Numbered from the stretch's first letter, positions 1 to 8,608 are shown. The stretch is DNA of 64,000 nucleotides from Hymenobacter sp. YC55 (GCF_029433095.1 NZ_JARNTX010000001.1:372001-436000), one strand, 5' to 3'. A program made the numbers and translations. Notes: a model not told the origin generated them from the sequence alone.

Positions 1-1
1 T

Positions 2-820
2 TGGCACCCGGAAGGCTTCCTGCGGAAATGGGGCGTGCTTGACTTTGCCGGCGGTACGGTGGTGCACATTTCGGCTGGTATTGCTGCTCTGGCGGGCGCT
101 ACCGTGCTGGGCCGCCGCGCCACGCACCTTACCAACACGGTGTTCTCTACCCCCAACGTGCCGTATGTGCTATTAGGTACGGGTTTGCTGTGGTTCGGCT
201 GGTTTGGCTTCAACGCGGGTTCAGCCCTCGGAGCTAATGAGCTAGCGGTAACTGCTTTCGTGAATACTAACTTGGCTTCGGCTGCCGCTCTGGTAGCCTG
301 GATGCTGGCCGATGTGGTGCGGGGTGGTAAGCCTTCGGCCATGGGCGCTTGCATTGGGGCGGTAGTTGGGTTGGTGGCCATTACACCCGCCGCTGGCTAC
401 GTAACCTACGGCCAAAGCTTGCTCATTGGGGTAGTAGGCTCGCTAATCAGCAACGTGGCGGTGCACTGGCAGAATAGCCGCACCACCATCGACGACACGC
501 TGGACGTGTTTCCCTGCCACGGCTTAGGCGGTATTGTGGGCATGCTGCTCACCGGCGTTTTTGCCGACAAAGTAGGCTTGGTACACGGCACGGCCACGGT
601 GTTTGGCTACCACGTGCTAGGACTGGTGATTGTGGTGGCGTATTCCTTTGTGGGCTCTTGGATCTTGCTTAAGCTGACAGACCGTTTCTTTGGCCTGCGG
701 GTGAAGCTACAAGAAGAAGCCCTTGGCCTCGACCTGAGCCAGCACGAGGAGTCGACCTATCACGTAGACGAAGATTTTGAGCGCACCTACCGCAAGGAAG
801 TAGCGAAGGAGAGCGTGTAG
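2..820 (+). CDS. amt: Ammonium transporter (Amt family), 5' truncated by window edge
   Basis: This is the C-terminal part of an Amt/MEP/Rh-type ammonium channel of the inner membrane. The reading frame is open to the window edge and begins in the conserved WHPEGFLRKWGVLDFAGG stretch; the GTG at 35 is internal, so the true start lies outside the window. Conserved Amt features follow: the DFAGGTVVHISAG segment, a run of hydrophobic helices, and DTLDVFPCHGLGGIVG with the second pore histidine. The last 50 or so residues form a charged cytoplasmic tail ending in an acidic/basic stretch. A strong terminator follows at 884-922. A GlnK/PII partner, often linked to amt, is not visible on this side. 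Confidence 0.95.
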   Translation, partial: WHPEGFLRKWGVLDFAGGTVVHISAGIAALAGATVLGRRATHLTNTVFSTPNVPYVLLGTGLLWFGWFGFNAGSALGANELAVTAFVNTNLASAAALVAWMLADVVRGGKPSAMGACIGAVVGLVAITPAAGYVTYGQSLLIGVVGSLISNVAVHWQNSRTTIDDTLDVFPCHGLGGIVGMLLTGVFADKVGLVHGTATVFGYHVLGLVIVVAYSFVGSWILLKLTDRFFGLRVKLQEEALGLDLSQHEESTYHVDEDFERTYRKEVAKESV

Positions 821-883
821 TACACTTGCGCGCTAGCTTCCGTCAACCGGAACAGCAACCAAGTGAGTAGGGGAGGGAATACG

Positions 884-922
884 AAAGCCGTCGGAGGGGG
901 GATCTGACGGCTTTCTTCTTTC
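884..922 (+). terminator. Intrinsic terminator after amt
   Basis: Nine-base perfect stem (AAAGCCGTC at 884-892 with GACGGCTTT at 906-914), a 13-base loop, then a T-rich tail. It lies 64 bases after the amt stop codon. Confidence 0.85.
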
Positions 923-1214
923 TATACTCTAGCCCATGAATAGTAGAGTTAGGCCTTGTGCCTCTCAGCCCGTAGTGCTCTAATCATTTCAGCTTGCTGA
1001 AATGCCCCGCGTGTGCTGACACCGAAAGGATGTGGAAATGTGACTACTCGCGTCTCATCCTTGAACGGCAACAACACAGTCTGAACGGCCTCAACAACGA
1101 CGAGACGCCAGGTAATCACACATATCTACACCCAGTTAAGGACGCAGGTAAGAGAGTCTCGCAACGTCTGCTCGGTTCAGGCAAGTGCCAAGGCTACTTC
1201 GTTCTACAACGTTT
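923..1214. other. Intergenic stretch without a supported gene
   Basis: This is the rest of the 394-base gap between amt and the convergent TPR gene. A 74-codon open frame at 994-1218 is present, but its product has no recognisable family, no export signal and no promoter-like box in front. I see no RNA gene or repeat. Confidence 0.5.
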
Positions 1215-2423
1215 CTAGCTCAGAGCAGTGCCCCACATAAACAGCAGCCAGATAATAATCATGACACCCATGACCCCATTGTGAAGCTCGCCTTCGATGC
1301 TGAAAGCCTGCAAAACTGCTCCAGAAACACCCAATACCAATAACGCGGCTGTTGCGCCCACTGCCCAGCGGCGCGTGCGTTCGGCTACATTAGGGCGTAA
1401 GGCTACCATCAGCGGAAAAAGGGACATTAGTAAGCTGCTGCCGAGCACGCCCGTCCAGGCAAAATTGGTGAGTGCCGCTGTGACGAGCAAAGCCGCGCCT
1501 GCCCCGGCAGTGCTCATAAATGCCAGGGCCTGTCGGCGTTGCGCGTCGGAAAGTGCATGGCGACCGTAAGAGTTGAGTTGCAGTAAGCCATTGAAAATAG
1601 GGTCGGCAAACCAACTCATAAACACCAGCGGCAAGTACAGCGGCAGCAACAGCGGCACAAACCTGACCAGCACGTAGATGCCAATAAACATCATGCGGCG
1701 CGTACCGTCGCTCAGCCCTTGGGTCCAGACGCTGAAACGCAGAAAGGCGCGGTAAATCCAGTAGCGTGCTTTCAGAGCCTCAACTAGGCCTTCGCGGGCG
1801 TACTCGGAAGTGGGGCGTAGCCGCAGGGCGTCGCGGAAATGGTCGAGGGCGAGGCGGTGCTGACCGGCTTCGAGGGCTACCCAACCGGCATCGGCGTGGG
1901 TGCCGGCATCGTCGGGGTTGTAGTGCAGGGCTTGCTGCAGCGAACTGGCCGCATCGGTGGGGCGGCCAAGGCGGGCCAGGCAACGGGCCCGCAAGCTAAG
2001 GCAGTCGACGTGCTGAGCATCGTAGTAAAGGCCGGCTTCGGAGGCGCGAAGGGCACCTTCCCACTGGCCGCGCTGAAACCGGATTTGCCCTAACATGTGA
2101 TGATAGTTGGGGTCGGTAGGGTCGAGTGCTAAGGCTTGCTCGATGGCCTGCTGCGCCGCCGGTAGCCGCTGCTGCCGCTGATGCGCCAGGCTAAGCAAGT
2201 AGTAAGCAAAGTCGTATTCCGGCGCCAACCCAATGGCCGTTTCTATTTCCTGCTGCCCCTGCGTTAGCTGGTTCAGATCGAGCAGGGCCATACCTAGCCA
2301 AGCGTGCGCCAACGGGTTGTCAGGGTCTTCTTGCAGCGCCCGGCGCAATTCCTGTTCGGCTTGCGTGGCGCGCCCCTGGCGTAATAGTAGCAGAATTCGG
2401 TCGGGCCAGGTGGGTTGTTCCAT
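1215..2423 (-). CDS. TPR-repeat protein with C-terminal membrane domain (paralogue of the next gene)
   Basis: A 402-residue protein of unknown function. Residues 1-215 are about six tetratricopeptide repeats (for example ALQEDPDNPLAHAWLGMALL), which normally form a protein-binding superhelix. The C-terminal half has about five hydrophobic segments (roughly 244-270, 303-322, 325-343, 353-373 and 384-401), so the TPR domain is probably cytoplasmic and anchored in the inner membrane. It is the last gene of a three-gene minus-strand cassette, 37 bases after its paralogue, with a TPR-AAA+ ATPase first. Same layout and similar junction sequence point to tandem duplication with the 2461-3747 gene. 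No enzymatic motif is visible. A scaffold or membrane receptor for the ATPase is inference only. Confidence 0.75.
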   Translation of the reverse strand: MEQPTWPDRILLLLRQGRATQAEQELRRALQEDPDNPLAHAWLGMALLDLNQLTQGQQEIETAIGLAPEYDFAYYLLSLAHQRQQRLPAAQQAIEQALALDPTDPNYHHMLGQIRFQRGQWEGALRASEAGLYYDAQHVDCLSLRARCLARLGRPTDAASSLQQALHYNPDDAGTHADAGWVALEAGQHRLALDHFRDALRLRPTSEYAREGLVEALKARYWIYRAFLRFSVWTQGLSDGTRRMMFIGIYVLVRFVPLLLPLYLPLVFMSWFADPIFNGLLQLNSYGRHALSDAQRRQALAFMSTAGAGAALLVTAALTNFAWTGVLGSSLLMSLFPLMVALRPNVAERTRRWAVGATAALLVLGVSGAVLQAFSIEGELHNGVMGVMIIIWLLFMWGTALS

Positions 2424-2460
2424 ATAGAAGTACAGAGAAATAAAAAAGAATAGCGTAAGG

Positions 2461-3747
2461 TTAGCCGACCATCCTATCCGGCGAATCGTGCCGTAGGCTG
2501 CGAATACGCCAGTAAAGGAGTGCCCCGTTGCACAGAAGTAAAGCAGGCGGACTCCACGGCCATAAGAGCGTAGAGAAGGTACAAGCCAGCGTCGCGGCTA
2601 GGCTCAGAAAAGCTACGAGCAGCCAGCCTACGGGCGATTTTGTAGGCAGCGGCATATCCGTAGCTGTCTTCAATGCTTGGCCCATCCCCAATATCAATGC
2701 TGTTAGCCCTCCCGTCAACCCAGGTCCTAGTGAGCTTTCCGGTACCCCCAACTTTAGAATAATCCAGATCAGAGACGGTAACAGGGCTATTACCAGCAGA
2801 ATAGCAGAAGCAATAGTGCCGTAGCGGTACAAACTTTCGTGCAAGTAAGAAGGAGCATCGGCAGGGCGGTTGCGCAACTGTCGCACCTGCGGATGCAACC
2901 GCCAATACAAGGCTTCAAATCCCATAAACAATAGCAGGGGGATACATAAAAAAGAAAGCGGAACTAGGATGAGTAAGAAATGACCCCAAGCACGCAACTG
3001 CCCTTTCTTAGTGCCTTCCGAAATAGAAGTCATGTACACATCAAGGCGCCTCGCCAAACGTCCCGGCCCGAACTGGTAGCGTAGAGCACGAGTCAGGCCC
3101 TTATGAGCCTTTGCTTCAGCAGGTGCTAGCCGCAAGACCGCCTCGAAATGTGCCTGCGCTTCCGCATAGTGTTCTTGGCGTAGGGCTTCTTCACCTAATA
3201 GCTTGTGTGCCAGTGGTAACTGCGGATGAGCTTTCACCAACTGCCGCAAACAAGCCTTCAACAAAGGCCACTGCTGCTGATTGCGCAGAGCGTTTGCGAG
3301 TTGGGTTAAGCATTCTACATGCGTTGGGTCGTAGCTAAGCCCCGTTTCGGCCGCCGCTTGCGCCTCCGCCGACCTATTGAGGACATTCAGCAACCAAGCC
3401 TGAATGCCCAAATACTTGCTGCTGATTGAATTGAGTCGTAGAGCCTGACGAATAGAAGCCTGAGCGGCTTCCACTTTGCCTTTGCGGGCCAGCGCCAAAG
3501 CAAGCAAGTAATACGCTTCACTTTCGGCTGGATTGAAGCTCAAAGCATTTTCAGCGGCGTCTATTGCTTCCGTTTCCCGTTGCTGCCGAAGGAGCGTGAA
3601 GGCTAATAGCACGTGTGCGTAAGCATCCTGCGGATAAGTTGCTAGGCGCTGTCGTACTAACTGCTCGGCCTGCGCCGGACGCCGTACGGCCAGCAATTGC
3701 TGCACCGCCTCCTGCCACCGGTCGGTGCGGATAGTTTCCATGTCCAT
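2461..3747 (-). CDS. TPR-repeat protein with C-terminal membrane domain
   Basis: A 428-residue protein with TPR repeats over about residues 10-230 (motifs such as AYAHVLLAFTLLRQQRETEA and LAHKLLGEEALRQEHYAEAQ). Several hydrophobic segments follow from about 255 to the C terminus, broken by a charged linker. It lies between the TPR-AAA+ ATPase gene (12-base gap) and a shorter paralogue (37-base gap), so the three are probably cotranscribed. After the TPR array both paralogues carry a similar G-L-x-x-A-L-x-x-x-Y junction and a x-G-T-[KR]-[KR] turn before the first membrane helix. The start at 3747 gives MDMETIRTDRW; a second ATG lies two codons in. Function is unknown. Confidence 0.75.
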   Translation of the reverse strand: MDMETIRTDRWQEAVQQLLAVRRPAQAEQLVRQRLATYPQDAYAHVLLAFTLLRQQRETEAIDAAENALSFNPAESEAYYLLALALARKGKVEAAQASIRQALRLNSISSKYLGIQAWLLNVLNRSAEAQAAAETGLSYDPTHVECLTQLANALRNQQQWPLLKACLRQLVKAHPQLPLAHKLLGEEALRQEHYAEAQAHFEAVLRLAPAEAKAHKGLTRALRYQFGPGRLARRLDVYMTSISEGTKKGQLRAWGHFLLILVPLSFLCIPLLLFMGFEALYWRLHPQVRQLRNRPADAPSYLHESLYRYGTIASAILLVIALLPSLIWIILKLGVPESSLGPGLTGGLTALILGMGQALKTATDMPLPTKSPVGWLLVAFLSLAATLACTFSTLLWPWSPPALLLCNGALLYWRIRSLRHDSPDRMVG

Positions 3748-3759
3748 ACAAGGTGCTGG

Positions 3760-5136
3760 CTACGCCGAGGGCTTCTTGATGCCTAAGTAGACCAGAATGT
3801 CGTCGTACACGCCGCCTTCGTTGGAGTAGAGGGCGTAATTTTTGGCGGTAGCAAACCACTCGCGGGTGCTGGCGCGCACTTTGCCGGCGGCATCGGCTAG
3901 CGTGGCGTGCTCCAGCGGCAGGGGTTTACCGGCCTTCATCGACTCGCGCAGGCGGTTTTCTACGGCCACGTCTACCACCGCTTGCAGGTCGGCACCGGAG
4001 TAGCCAGCGGTTTGGGCGGCTAGCTTGCGCAGGTTTACGGAAGATGCCACGGGTTTGCCGCGCAGTAGCACTTCCAGCACGGCGGCCCGAGCCGCTTCGT
4101 CGGGTGGGGTGACCAGCAGAATCCGGTCGAAGCGGCCGGGACGGCGGAAAGCGGAGTCAAGGTGCCAGGGGGCGTTGGTAGCCGCCAGGATCAGCACCCC
4201 GTCGTTGGACGCGGTGGCACCATCTAACTCGGCCAGGAACTGATTGATTACGGTGCGGCCGGCGCTTTGGCGCAAATCGTGGCGGTTGGCCGCCAAGGCG
4301 TCTACCTCATCGAAAAACAGCACGCAGGGCGCCTGCAACCGGGCCTGCTCGAACAGCTGGTGCAGGTTCCGCTCACTGTTGCCAAGCCACATATCCAGGA
4401 TGTCGTTGATGCCGACGTGGATAAACGAAGCCTTTACCTCGCCGGCCGTCGCACGAGCCAAGTAGGTTTTGCCGCAGCCGGGCGGGCCGTAGAGCAGCAG
4501 CCCGCCACCGGTGGCTTTGCCGTAGGCCTTGTATAGGTCGGGGAATTGCAGCGGGTGAATGATTTTCAGGCGGATTTCCTCTTTCAGAGCCTCCATACCT
4601 CCCACATCCGAGAAGTTGATCTTCGGCTTTTCGAGGCCGCCAAATAGCGCCTGCTCATCGGTGACGGGCGAGTTGGCGAAGGGTGCGGCTGTAGGTAGGC
4701 CGCCGTGCGCGGGTTGGGCCGGGGCTCGTTCGCGCAGCTTGGCGGCTAGCTCGGCATCCTCTAATGTGGGGTTGTATTGTAAGGCGGTAGCATAGGCCTC
4801 GCGGGCAGCGGGCAACTGGTTTGTTTCGACCAGCAACTGGGCGTGCAGCAGGTGCGCCCGCGCATGATCGGGGCAGGCTTCAAGCAATTCTTCTATCACC
4901 ACAAAGGCCGCCGACGTTTTGCTTAGGCCCGCGTAGGTTTTAGCCAAGCCTAGCTGCAAGTCGGTGTCGGTAGGGGTTTGGCGCAGGCCGGCCCGGTATA
5001 CGTCTTCTGCTTCGTTTAGCCGATTGGCGTCGAGCAGTAAACCGCCCACATGCTTGCGAAGGGGCAGATTGTCGGGTGAAAAGGAAAGGGCGTCTAGCAG
5101 GGGTTGAATAGCAGACGGATCGGGCGACATAGCCAT
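3760..5136 (-). CDS. TPR-containing AAA+ ATPase (Cdc48/FtsH-like classic AAA module)
   Basis: A 458-residue cytoplasmic ATPase. Residues 20-135 are TPR repeats; residues 172-400 are one classic AAA module. It has the pre-Walker INFSDVGGMEALKEEI, Walker A GPPGCGKT (217-224), Walker B VLFFDEVD (272-279), sensor-1 LAATN, the arginine-finger region RRPGRFDR (331-338) and the GYSGADL sensor-2 helix. Catalytic residues appear intact. The frame is open upstream to 5211, but the extra residues look non-coding, so ATG at 5136 is chosen (5130 also possible). No protease or second AAA domain is fused. First gene of a cassette with two TPR membrane proteins; shared TPR arrays suggest one complex that remodels or recruits proteins at the membrane. 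That role is inference. Confidence 0.85.
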   Translation of the reverse strand: MAMSPDPSAIQPLLDALSFSPDNLPLRKHVGGLLLDANRLNEAEDVYRAGLRQTPTDTDLQLGLAKTYAGLSKTSAAFVVIEELLEACPDHARAHLLHAQLLVETNQLPAAREAYATALQYNPTLEDAELAAKLRERAPAQPAHGGLPTAAPFANSPVTDEQALFGGLEKPKINFSDVGGMEALKEEIRLKIIHPLQFPDLYKAYGKATGGGLLLYGPPGCGKTYLARATAGEVKASFIHVGINDILDMWLGNSERNLHQLFEQARLQAPCVLFFDEVDALAANRHDLRQSAGRTVINQFLAELDGATASNDGVLILAATNAPWHLDSAFRRPGRFDRILLVTPPDEAARAAVLEVLLRGKPVASSVNLRKLAAQTAGYSGADLQAVVDVAVENRLRESMKAGKPLPLEHATLADAAGKVRASTREWFATAKNYALYSNEGGVYDDILVYLGIKKPSA

Positions 5137-5297
5137 AGTATAAGGTGCTAACTGGTAAGCGTACTGTACGAGTAAAACGTGGAAATCAACCCCTCGAACC
5201 CAACAGGTCAAAGTTCATGATTTCGAGGATAACGTACGACAACGCAACTGCAATATTTTGCCCCCTACAACTTAGCTGGCACCTATACCAACAGACC

Positions 5298-6107
5298 TCA
5301 ATCCATCTTGCTCAAAAAGAAAGAAACCAGGAAGCCGAGCACCGTAATCAGGCCCGTGAAGTTGTGCGCTTCTTCGAAAGCCTCCGGAATCATGGTGTCG
5401 GCAATCATGGCTAGCACGGCGCCAGCCGAAACGGCCATCGTGCCGGCTACTACCTCGTTGGAAAAGCCGCTGAACAGCGTGTAGCCCAGCAACGACGCTA
5501 CGCCCGAAATAACGGCAATGCCCGCCCACAGCAGTAGCACGTAGCTAGCTGACCGACCTGATTTTTTCATGCCCGCCGCACTCGACAACCCCTCGGGCAG
5601 ATTGGACAGGAAAATGGCTACTACCGCCACCATGCTTACCCCGCCTCCTGCCAACATACTAAGCCCGATGACAATACTTTCGGGGATGCCGTCGAGTAGC
5701 GCGCCAATAGCCAAGGCCATCCCGTTGTCGGCTTCGTCGTTGCCCTTTGCTTGTTTCACGGAGGCACGCTCTTGCTTTTGCAGGTCGCTGGAGCGTTTGC
5801 GGTGCTTGGCGCCGTAGCGCGCTAGCAGCCAGTTGGCGAGGGTATAGACGGCTGCGCCACCCACAAAGCCCATAGCGGTGGAGTTGAAGCCACCTTTTTG
5901 GTAGGCTTCCTCCATCAATTCCAGGGAAAGAGTGGAAATCAGAACCCCGCTGCCAAACGCCATAATGGCGGCAATCAGCCGTTGCGGCACGCGGGCGAAG
6001 TAGCCAAGCGCTGCGCCCAGCAGCAGTGCCGAACCCGAAACAAGGCCCCAGAAGCCGGCCAGCACCCAAGTAGGAAACGTCATGTACGAAGAGAAGAAGG
6101 TGCGCAC
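5298..6107 (-). CDS. ZIP-family metal transporter (variant metal-site motif)
   Basis: A 269-residue inner-membrane protein with about eight hydrophobic segments, similar to ZIP divalent-metal transporters. A cytoplasmic loop rich in Lys/Arg/Glu (about 100-128) sits where ZIP proteins carry a variable loop. The metal-site helices are recognisable but altered: helix 4 reads ALLDGIPES (D139, P142, E143), where ZIPs normally have H-N-x-P-E-G, and helix 5 reads LSNLPEG (N169-E172), where H-E-x-P-H-E is usual. Metal preference therefore cannot be assumed to be zinc. ATG at 6107 or in-frame ATG at 6083 are both plausible. It stands alone, 161 bases upstream of the TPR-AAA cassette start and on the same strand. 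Confidence 0.8.
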   Translation of the reverse strand: MRTFFSSYMTFPTWVLAGFWGLVSGSALLLGAALGYFARVPQRLIAAIMAFGSGVLISTLSLELMEEAYQKGGFNSTAMGFVGGAAVYTLANWLLARYGAKHRKRSSDLQKQERASVKQAKGNDEADNGMALAIGALLDGIPESIVIGLSMLAGGGVSMVAVVAIFLSNLPEGLSSAAGMKKSGRSASYVLLLWAGIAVISGVASLLGYTLFSGFSNEVVAGTMAVSAGAVLAMIADTMIPEAFEEAHNFTGLITVLGFLVSFFLSKMD

Positions 6108-6266
6108 CTGCGTGGCCCGCGTGTTGGCGGATTATACGCACCCTGATGTTCAGGTTGTCTTCAGGCTGCACCTGAGTTTGCAGGCTGCTAAGCGTCAGCT
6201 AGATAATTAATCGGGCCTTTGCCTGTGCCAGTCTGCATGGCAAGCAACCAACCTAACTACTAGGTG

Positions 6267-6542
6267 CTACGCCGTTAGGAACTGCGCCAGCACCGCTTGC
6301 AGCGTAGGCTCGTCTACTGCGTCGATGGCAACTTTCTTGAAGGGCGAGGTGTGGCCTGAAACCAGGGTGATGTTGGATTTGCTGACGCTGAATACCGCTG
6401 CCAAGTAACTCAGCAAACAGGCGTTGGCTTTGCCATCGTGGGCGGGGGCTTGCAGGCGCACGGTTACGGTGCCATCGGGAGCTACCAGCAGTTGGTTGGC
6501 TCGGGCATTGGGCTTGGCTTTGAGGTGAAGTGAAACGGGCAC
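6267..6542 (-). CDS. DUF167 / YggU-family protein
   Basis: A small 91-residue protein. It matches the DUF167 (YggU) family by length and by its core: LHLKAKPNARANQLLV, then VRLQAPAHDGKANACLLSYLA (the family signature AxPxxGKANxxLxxxLA), then LVSGHTSPFKKVAID. The molecular role of the family is not known. It follows the small membrane-protein gene by 15 bases on the same strand and may be cotranscribed with it. The start gives MPVSLHLKAK; nothing upstream in frame looks coding. Confidence 0.85.
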   Translation of the reverse strand: MPVSLHLKAKPNARANQLLVAPDGTVTVRLQAPAHDGKANACLLSYLAAVFSVSKSNITLVSGHTSPFKKVAIDAVDEPTLQAVLAQFLTA

Positions 6543-6557
6543 AGGCTCTGAAACCGG

Positions 6558-6758
6558 TTAGGCGGGGTCGTTGTAGGCGTCGTACACGTTCCAGGCCCAA
6601 ATCACAAAGGGTACGATTAAGGTCCAGGCCAGCAAAAAGCCGACGGCGCCCCCAACAGCCCAAATCAGAAAGGCCTTCAGAAGTTGTCCTTTGATAAGTT
6701 GCCCTAAGCCCGGGATAAAAAAGGAAAGCAACGCTGGCACGCCATAGGTCGGTTTCAT
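6558..6758 (-). CDS. Small two-helix membrane protein (TM2-like)
   Basis: A 66-residue protein starting MKPTYGVPALLSFFIPGLGQ. The N-terminal P-G-L-G-Q-x-x-K-G-x-x-x-K-A segment followed by two hydrophobic helices and a W-N-V-Y-D-A-Y-N end is typical of small TM2/DUF5683-like proteins; function is unknown. The open frame extends to 6836, but those 26 extra codons look untranslated and overlap the box TATACTTG at 6789-6796 (minus), which could be the promoter -7 element. ATG at 6758 was therefore chosen. It lies just after the endonuclease III-like gene and just before the DUF167 gene. Confidence 0.75.
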   Translation of the reverse strand: MKPTYGVPALLSFFIPGLGQLIKGQLLKAFLIWAVGGAVGFLLAWTLIVPFVIWAWNVYDAYNDPA

Positions 6759-6842
6759 GGTCTTTGCAATTAACTGTGAGGTGGTGGGCAAGTATAGAGA
6801 AAAACAGCAGCTTGACGGTGCCTCGTTCAGGGCCACTACAGC

Positions 6843-7571
6843 TCACTTGTTGCTGCCTACCCGCGCCTGACCAAAAGGGCACTGGTCGAGCACGACGCAA
6901 CGGCCGCAAGCAGGGGTATGGAAGTAGCAGCACTTCTGCCCGTGGTACATGTACGCTTCGTGGTGGTCGTACACTTGTTGCGCATCCCAATCGGGTGGTA
7001 GCAGGGCAGCGAGCATAGCGTGCGCGGCGCCTTCTCCTACTTTCGGACCAATCAGACCTAGGCGCTGGGCAACGCGGTGGTGGTGGCTATCAACGGGCAT
7101 AGCCGGAATGCGCAGCTTGCTGAAAAGCAGCACAGCCGCGCTGGTTTTGGGCCCCACCCCCGAAATAGATTCCAGCCAAGCGCGGGCATCCGGCACCGAC
7201 TTATCGGCCAGAAAGGATAAGTCGCAGGGGCCGCCACACCGCTCACTGATTTCGCGCAGCACGGCTTGAATTCGGGGCGCTTTCTGCTCGGGCCAAGTGC
7301 ACGGGCTAATGGCCTCTTGTACTTCTTCGGTGGGGGCGTCGCGTACTTGCTCCCAGGTGGGGAAGCGAGCCACAAGCTGCTGGTAGGCCCGGTGCGAATC
7401 CTGGTTGCGGGTGCGGTGGGAGAGCAGGGCACTAACCAGTTCGCTCAGCGGATCTTTGGTGCTGAAAAACGGAAATGGCGCGCCATACTCCGCGCACAGG
7501 CGGTCGTGCACGAGCAGTGCTTTCTGCTGGCGACTATCGAAGGTAGTATCGGGGGCTTTAAGGGACGGCAC
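6843..7571 (-). CDS. Endonuclease III-like DNA glycosylase/AP lyase with [4Fe-4S] cluster
   Basis: A 242-residue base-excision repair enzyme of the HhH-GPD superfamily. The helix-hairpin-helix is LESISGVGPKTSAAVLLF with the catalytic-type lysine K142. The catalytic aspartate is D161 in PVDSHHHRVAQRLG, corresponding to VDTHVxRV of Nth. The C-terminal cluster loop is intact, with C215, C222, C225 and C231 in the C-x6-C-x2-C-x5-C spacing of Nth. The early segment SALLSHRTRNQDSH differs from SxQTTD of classical Nth, and the next gene family members are often annotated only as Nth-like, so substrate range is open. Here nth would be a plausible but unproven symbol. Confidence 0.85.
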   Translation of the reverse strand: MPSLKAPDTTFDSRQQKALLVHDRLCAEYGAPFPFFSTKDPLSELVSALLSHRTRNQDSHRAYQQLVARFPTWEQVRDAPTEEVQEAISPCTWPEQKAPRIQAVLREISERCGGPCDLSFLADKSVPDARAWLESISGVGPKTSAAVLLFSKLRIPAMPVDSHHHRVAQRLGLIGPKVGEGAAHAMLAALLPPDWDAQQVYDHHEAYMYHGQKCCYFHTPACGRCVVLDQCPFGQARVGSNK

Positions 7572-7591
7572 AGCTTAGCCTACGGGAATAT

Positions 7592-7686
7592 CAGTTGCCA
7601 GTTGCCGGTTATGAGTTGCTGTTTGTCGTTCTGGCTATACCAATGACTGATTGATAACTGGCAACAGCCAACCCATAACCGGCAAC
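7592..7686. repeat. Nested inverted repeat between isoaspartyl peptidase and endonuclease genes
   Basis: GTTGCCGGTTATGAGTTGCTG (7601-7621) pairs, with few mismatches, with 7665-7686. An overlapping 10-base arm, GTTGCCAGTT (7594-7603), pairs with AACTGGCAAC (7656-7665). The two arms together read as mosaic copies of a gttgcc-type unit. It lies downstream of the isoaspartyl peptidase gene and could act as its terminator, but there is no clean T-run. Confidence 0.6.
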
Positions 7687-7693
7687 CGAAACC

Positions 7694-8608
7694 CTATTCG
7701 TCGCGCCACATGGCTACTACTGGTTCTTCCTCGCCAATGCGGTAGGCCCGGCGCATGAGGTTGCTGTTGAACTCCAACGCCACATTGCCTTGCTTATCAA
7801 CCGCAATAATGCCTTTGTCACCCTGCAAGTCTTCGTCGTGCAAGGCAATAGCTTCGCGGCAAGCTTCTGCGATAGGCAAGCCTTTGTACTTAACCAGCGC
7901 GTACACCTCGTGCGCCAGAGCACCCCGCAAAATCACTTCGCCATCGCCGGTGCAGGAGGCAGCACACGCATCGTTGCTGGCGTAGCTGCCGCCACCTATT
8001 GCCGGACTATCCCCAACGCGGCCTTTGAGCTGGCCCTCAATACCCCCGGTGCTGGTAGCCACAGCTAGGTTGCCGTTTTGGTCGAGCGCAACGGCGCCCA
8101 CCGTGTCTTGCTGCTGGGGCTCGGCTTGCTCTTGCTCTACCAGTTCCAGCCATTGCTTGCGCGTTTTCTCGGTTTTGAAATAGTTGGGCGCCTCTAAATC
8201 CAGGCCTTGCTCCAAGGCAAATTCGATGGCGCCTTCACTGGCCAAGTACACGGGGTTGCCTCTGTCGAGCACGGCGCGGGCTAGCCGAATCGGGTTCTTC
8301 ACATACCTGACGCTGTTTACGGCGCCCGCCTTGAGGTTGCTGCCGTCCATGATGCTGGCATCCATTTCCACTTCACCTTGCTGCGTGAGGCTGCTGCCGC
8401 GGCCGGCGTTGAAATGCTCGTTGTTTTCGAGGCTGGTCACGGCGGCTTGCACGGCATCGAGGGCGGTGCCGCCTTCGTGAAGCACTTGCCAACCGGCGTG
8501 CAAGGCTTGCTTTAATCCTTCCCGCTGAAGCGCTTCCTCTTCGGGCGTTAGTTGCCCGGGCTTCATGGTTACGGCGCCGCCGTGCACTACAATAGCATAT
8601 TTGTTCAT
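7694..8608 (-). CDS. iaaA: Isoaspartyl peptidase / L-asparaginase (plant-type Ntn hydrolase)
   Basis: A 304-residue Ntn hydrolase precursor that would self-cleave into two subunits. The predicted nucleophile is T169 in QQQDTVGAVALD, preceded by a variable linker rich in Glu and Gln. Further family motifs are HGGA near the N terminus, NAGRGSSLTQQGEVEMDASIMDG, STGGIEGQLKGRVGDSPAIGGG, and the C-terminal ATSTGG region. Length and layout match cytoplasmic bacterial isoaspartyl peptidases, which remove beta-aspartyl dipeptides. No signal peptide is present. It is probably monocistronic: an imperfect inverted repeat follows, and a terminator for the neighbouring gene precedes it. Confidence 0.93.
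   Translation of the reverse strand: MNKYAIVVHGGAVTMKPGQLTPEEEALQREGLKQALHAGWQVLHEGGTALDAVQAAVTSLENNEHFNAGRGSSLTQQGEVEMDASIMDGSNLKAGAVNSVRYVKNPIRLARAVLDRGNPVYLASEGAIEFALEQGLDLEAPNYFKTEKTRKQWLELVEQEQAEPQQQDTVGAVALDQNGNLAVATSTGGIEGQLKGRVGDSPAIGGGSYASNDACAASCTGDGEVILRGALAHEVYALVKYKGLPIAEACREAIALHDEDLQGDKGIIAVDKQGNVALEFNSNLMRRAYRIGEEEPVVAMWRDE

Noticed and set aside
994..1218. 74-codon open frame between amt and the TPR gene
   Set aside because: No family, signal, promoter or conserved feature; the product reads like chance coding.
1215..5136. TPR/AAA+ cassette as an anti-phage defence system
   Set aside because: No nuclease, toxin, NADase or other effector domain and no linked defence genes; kept as an unknown system only.
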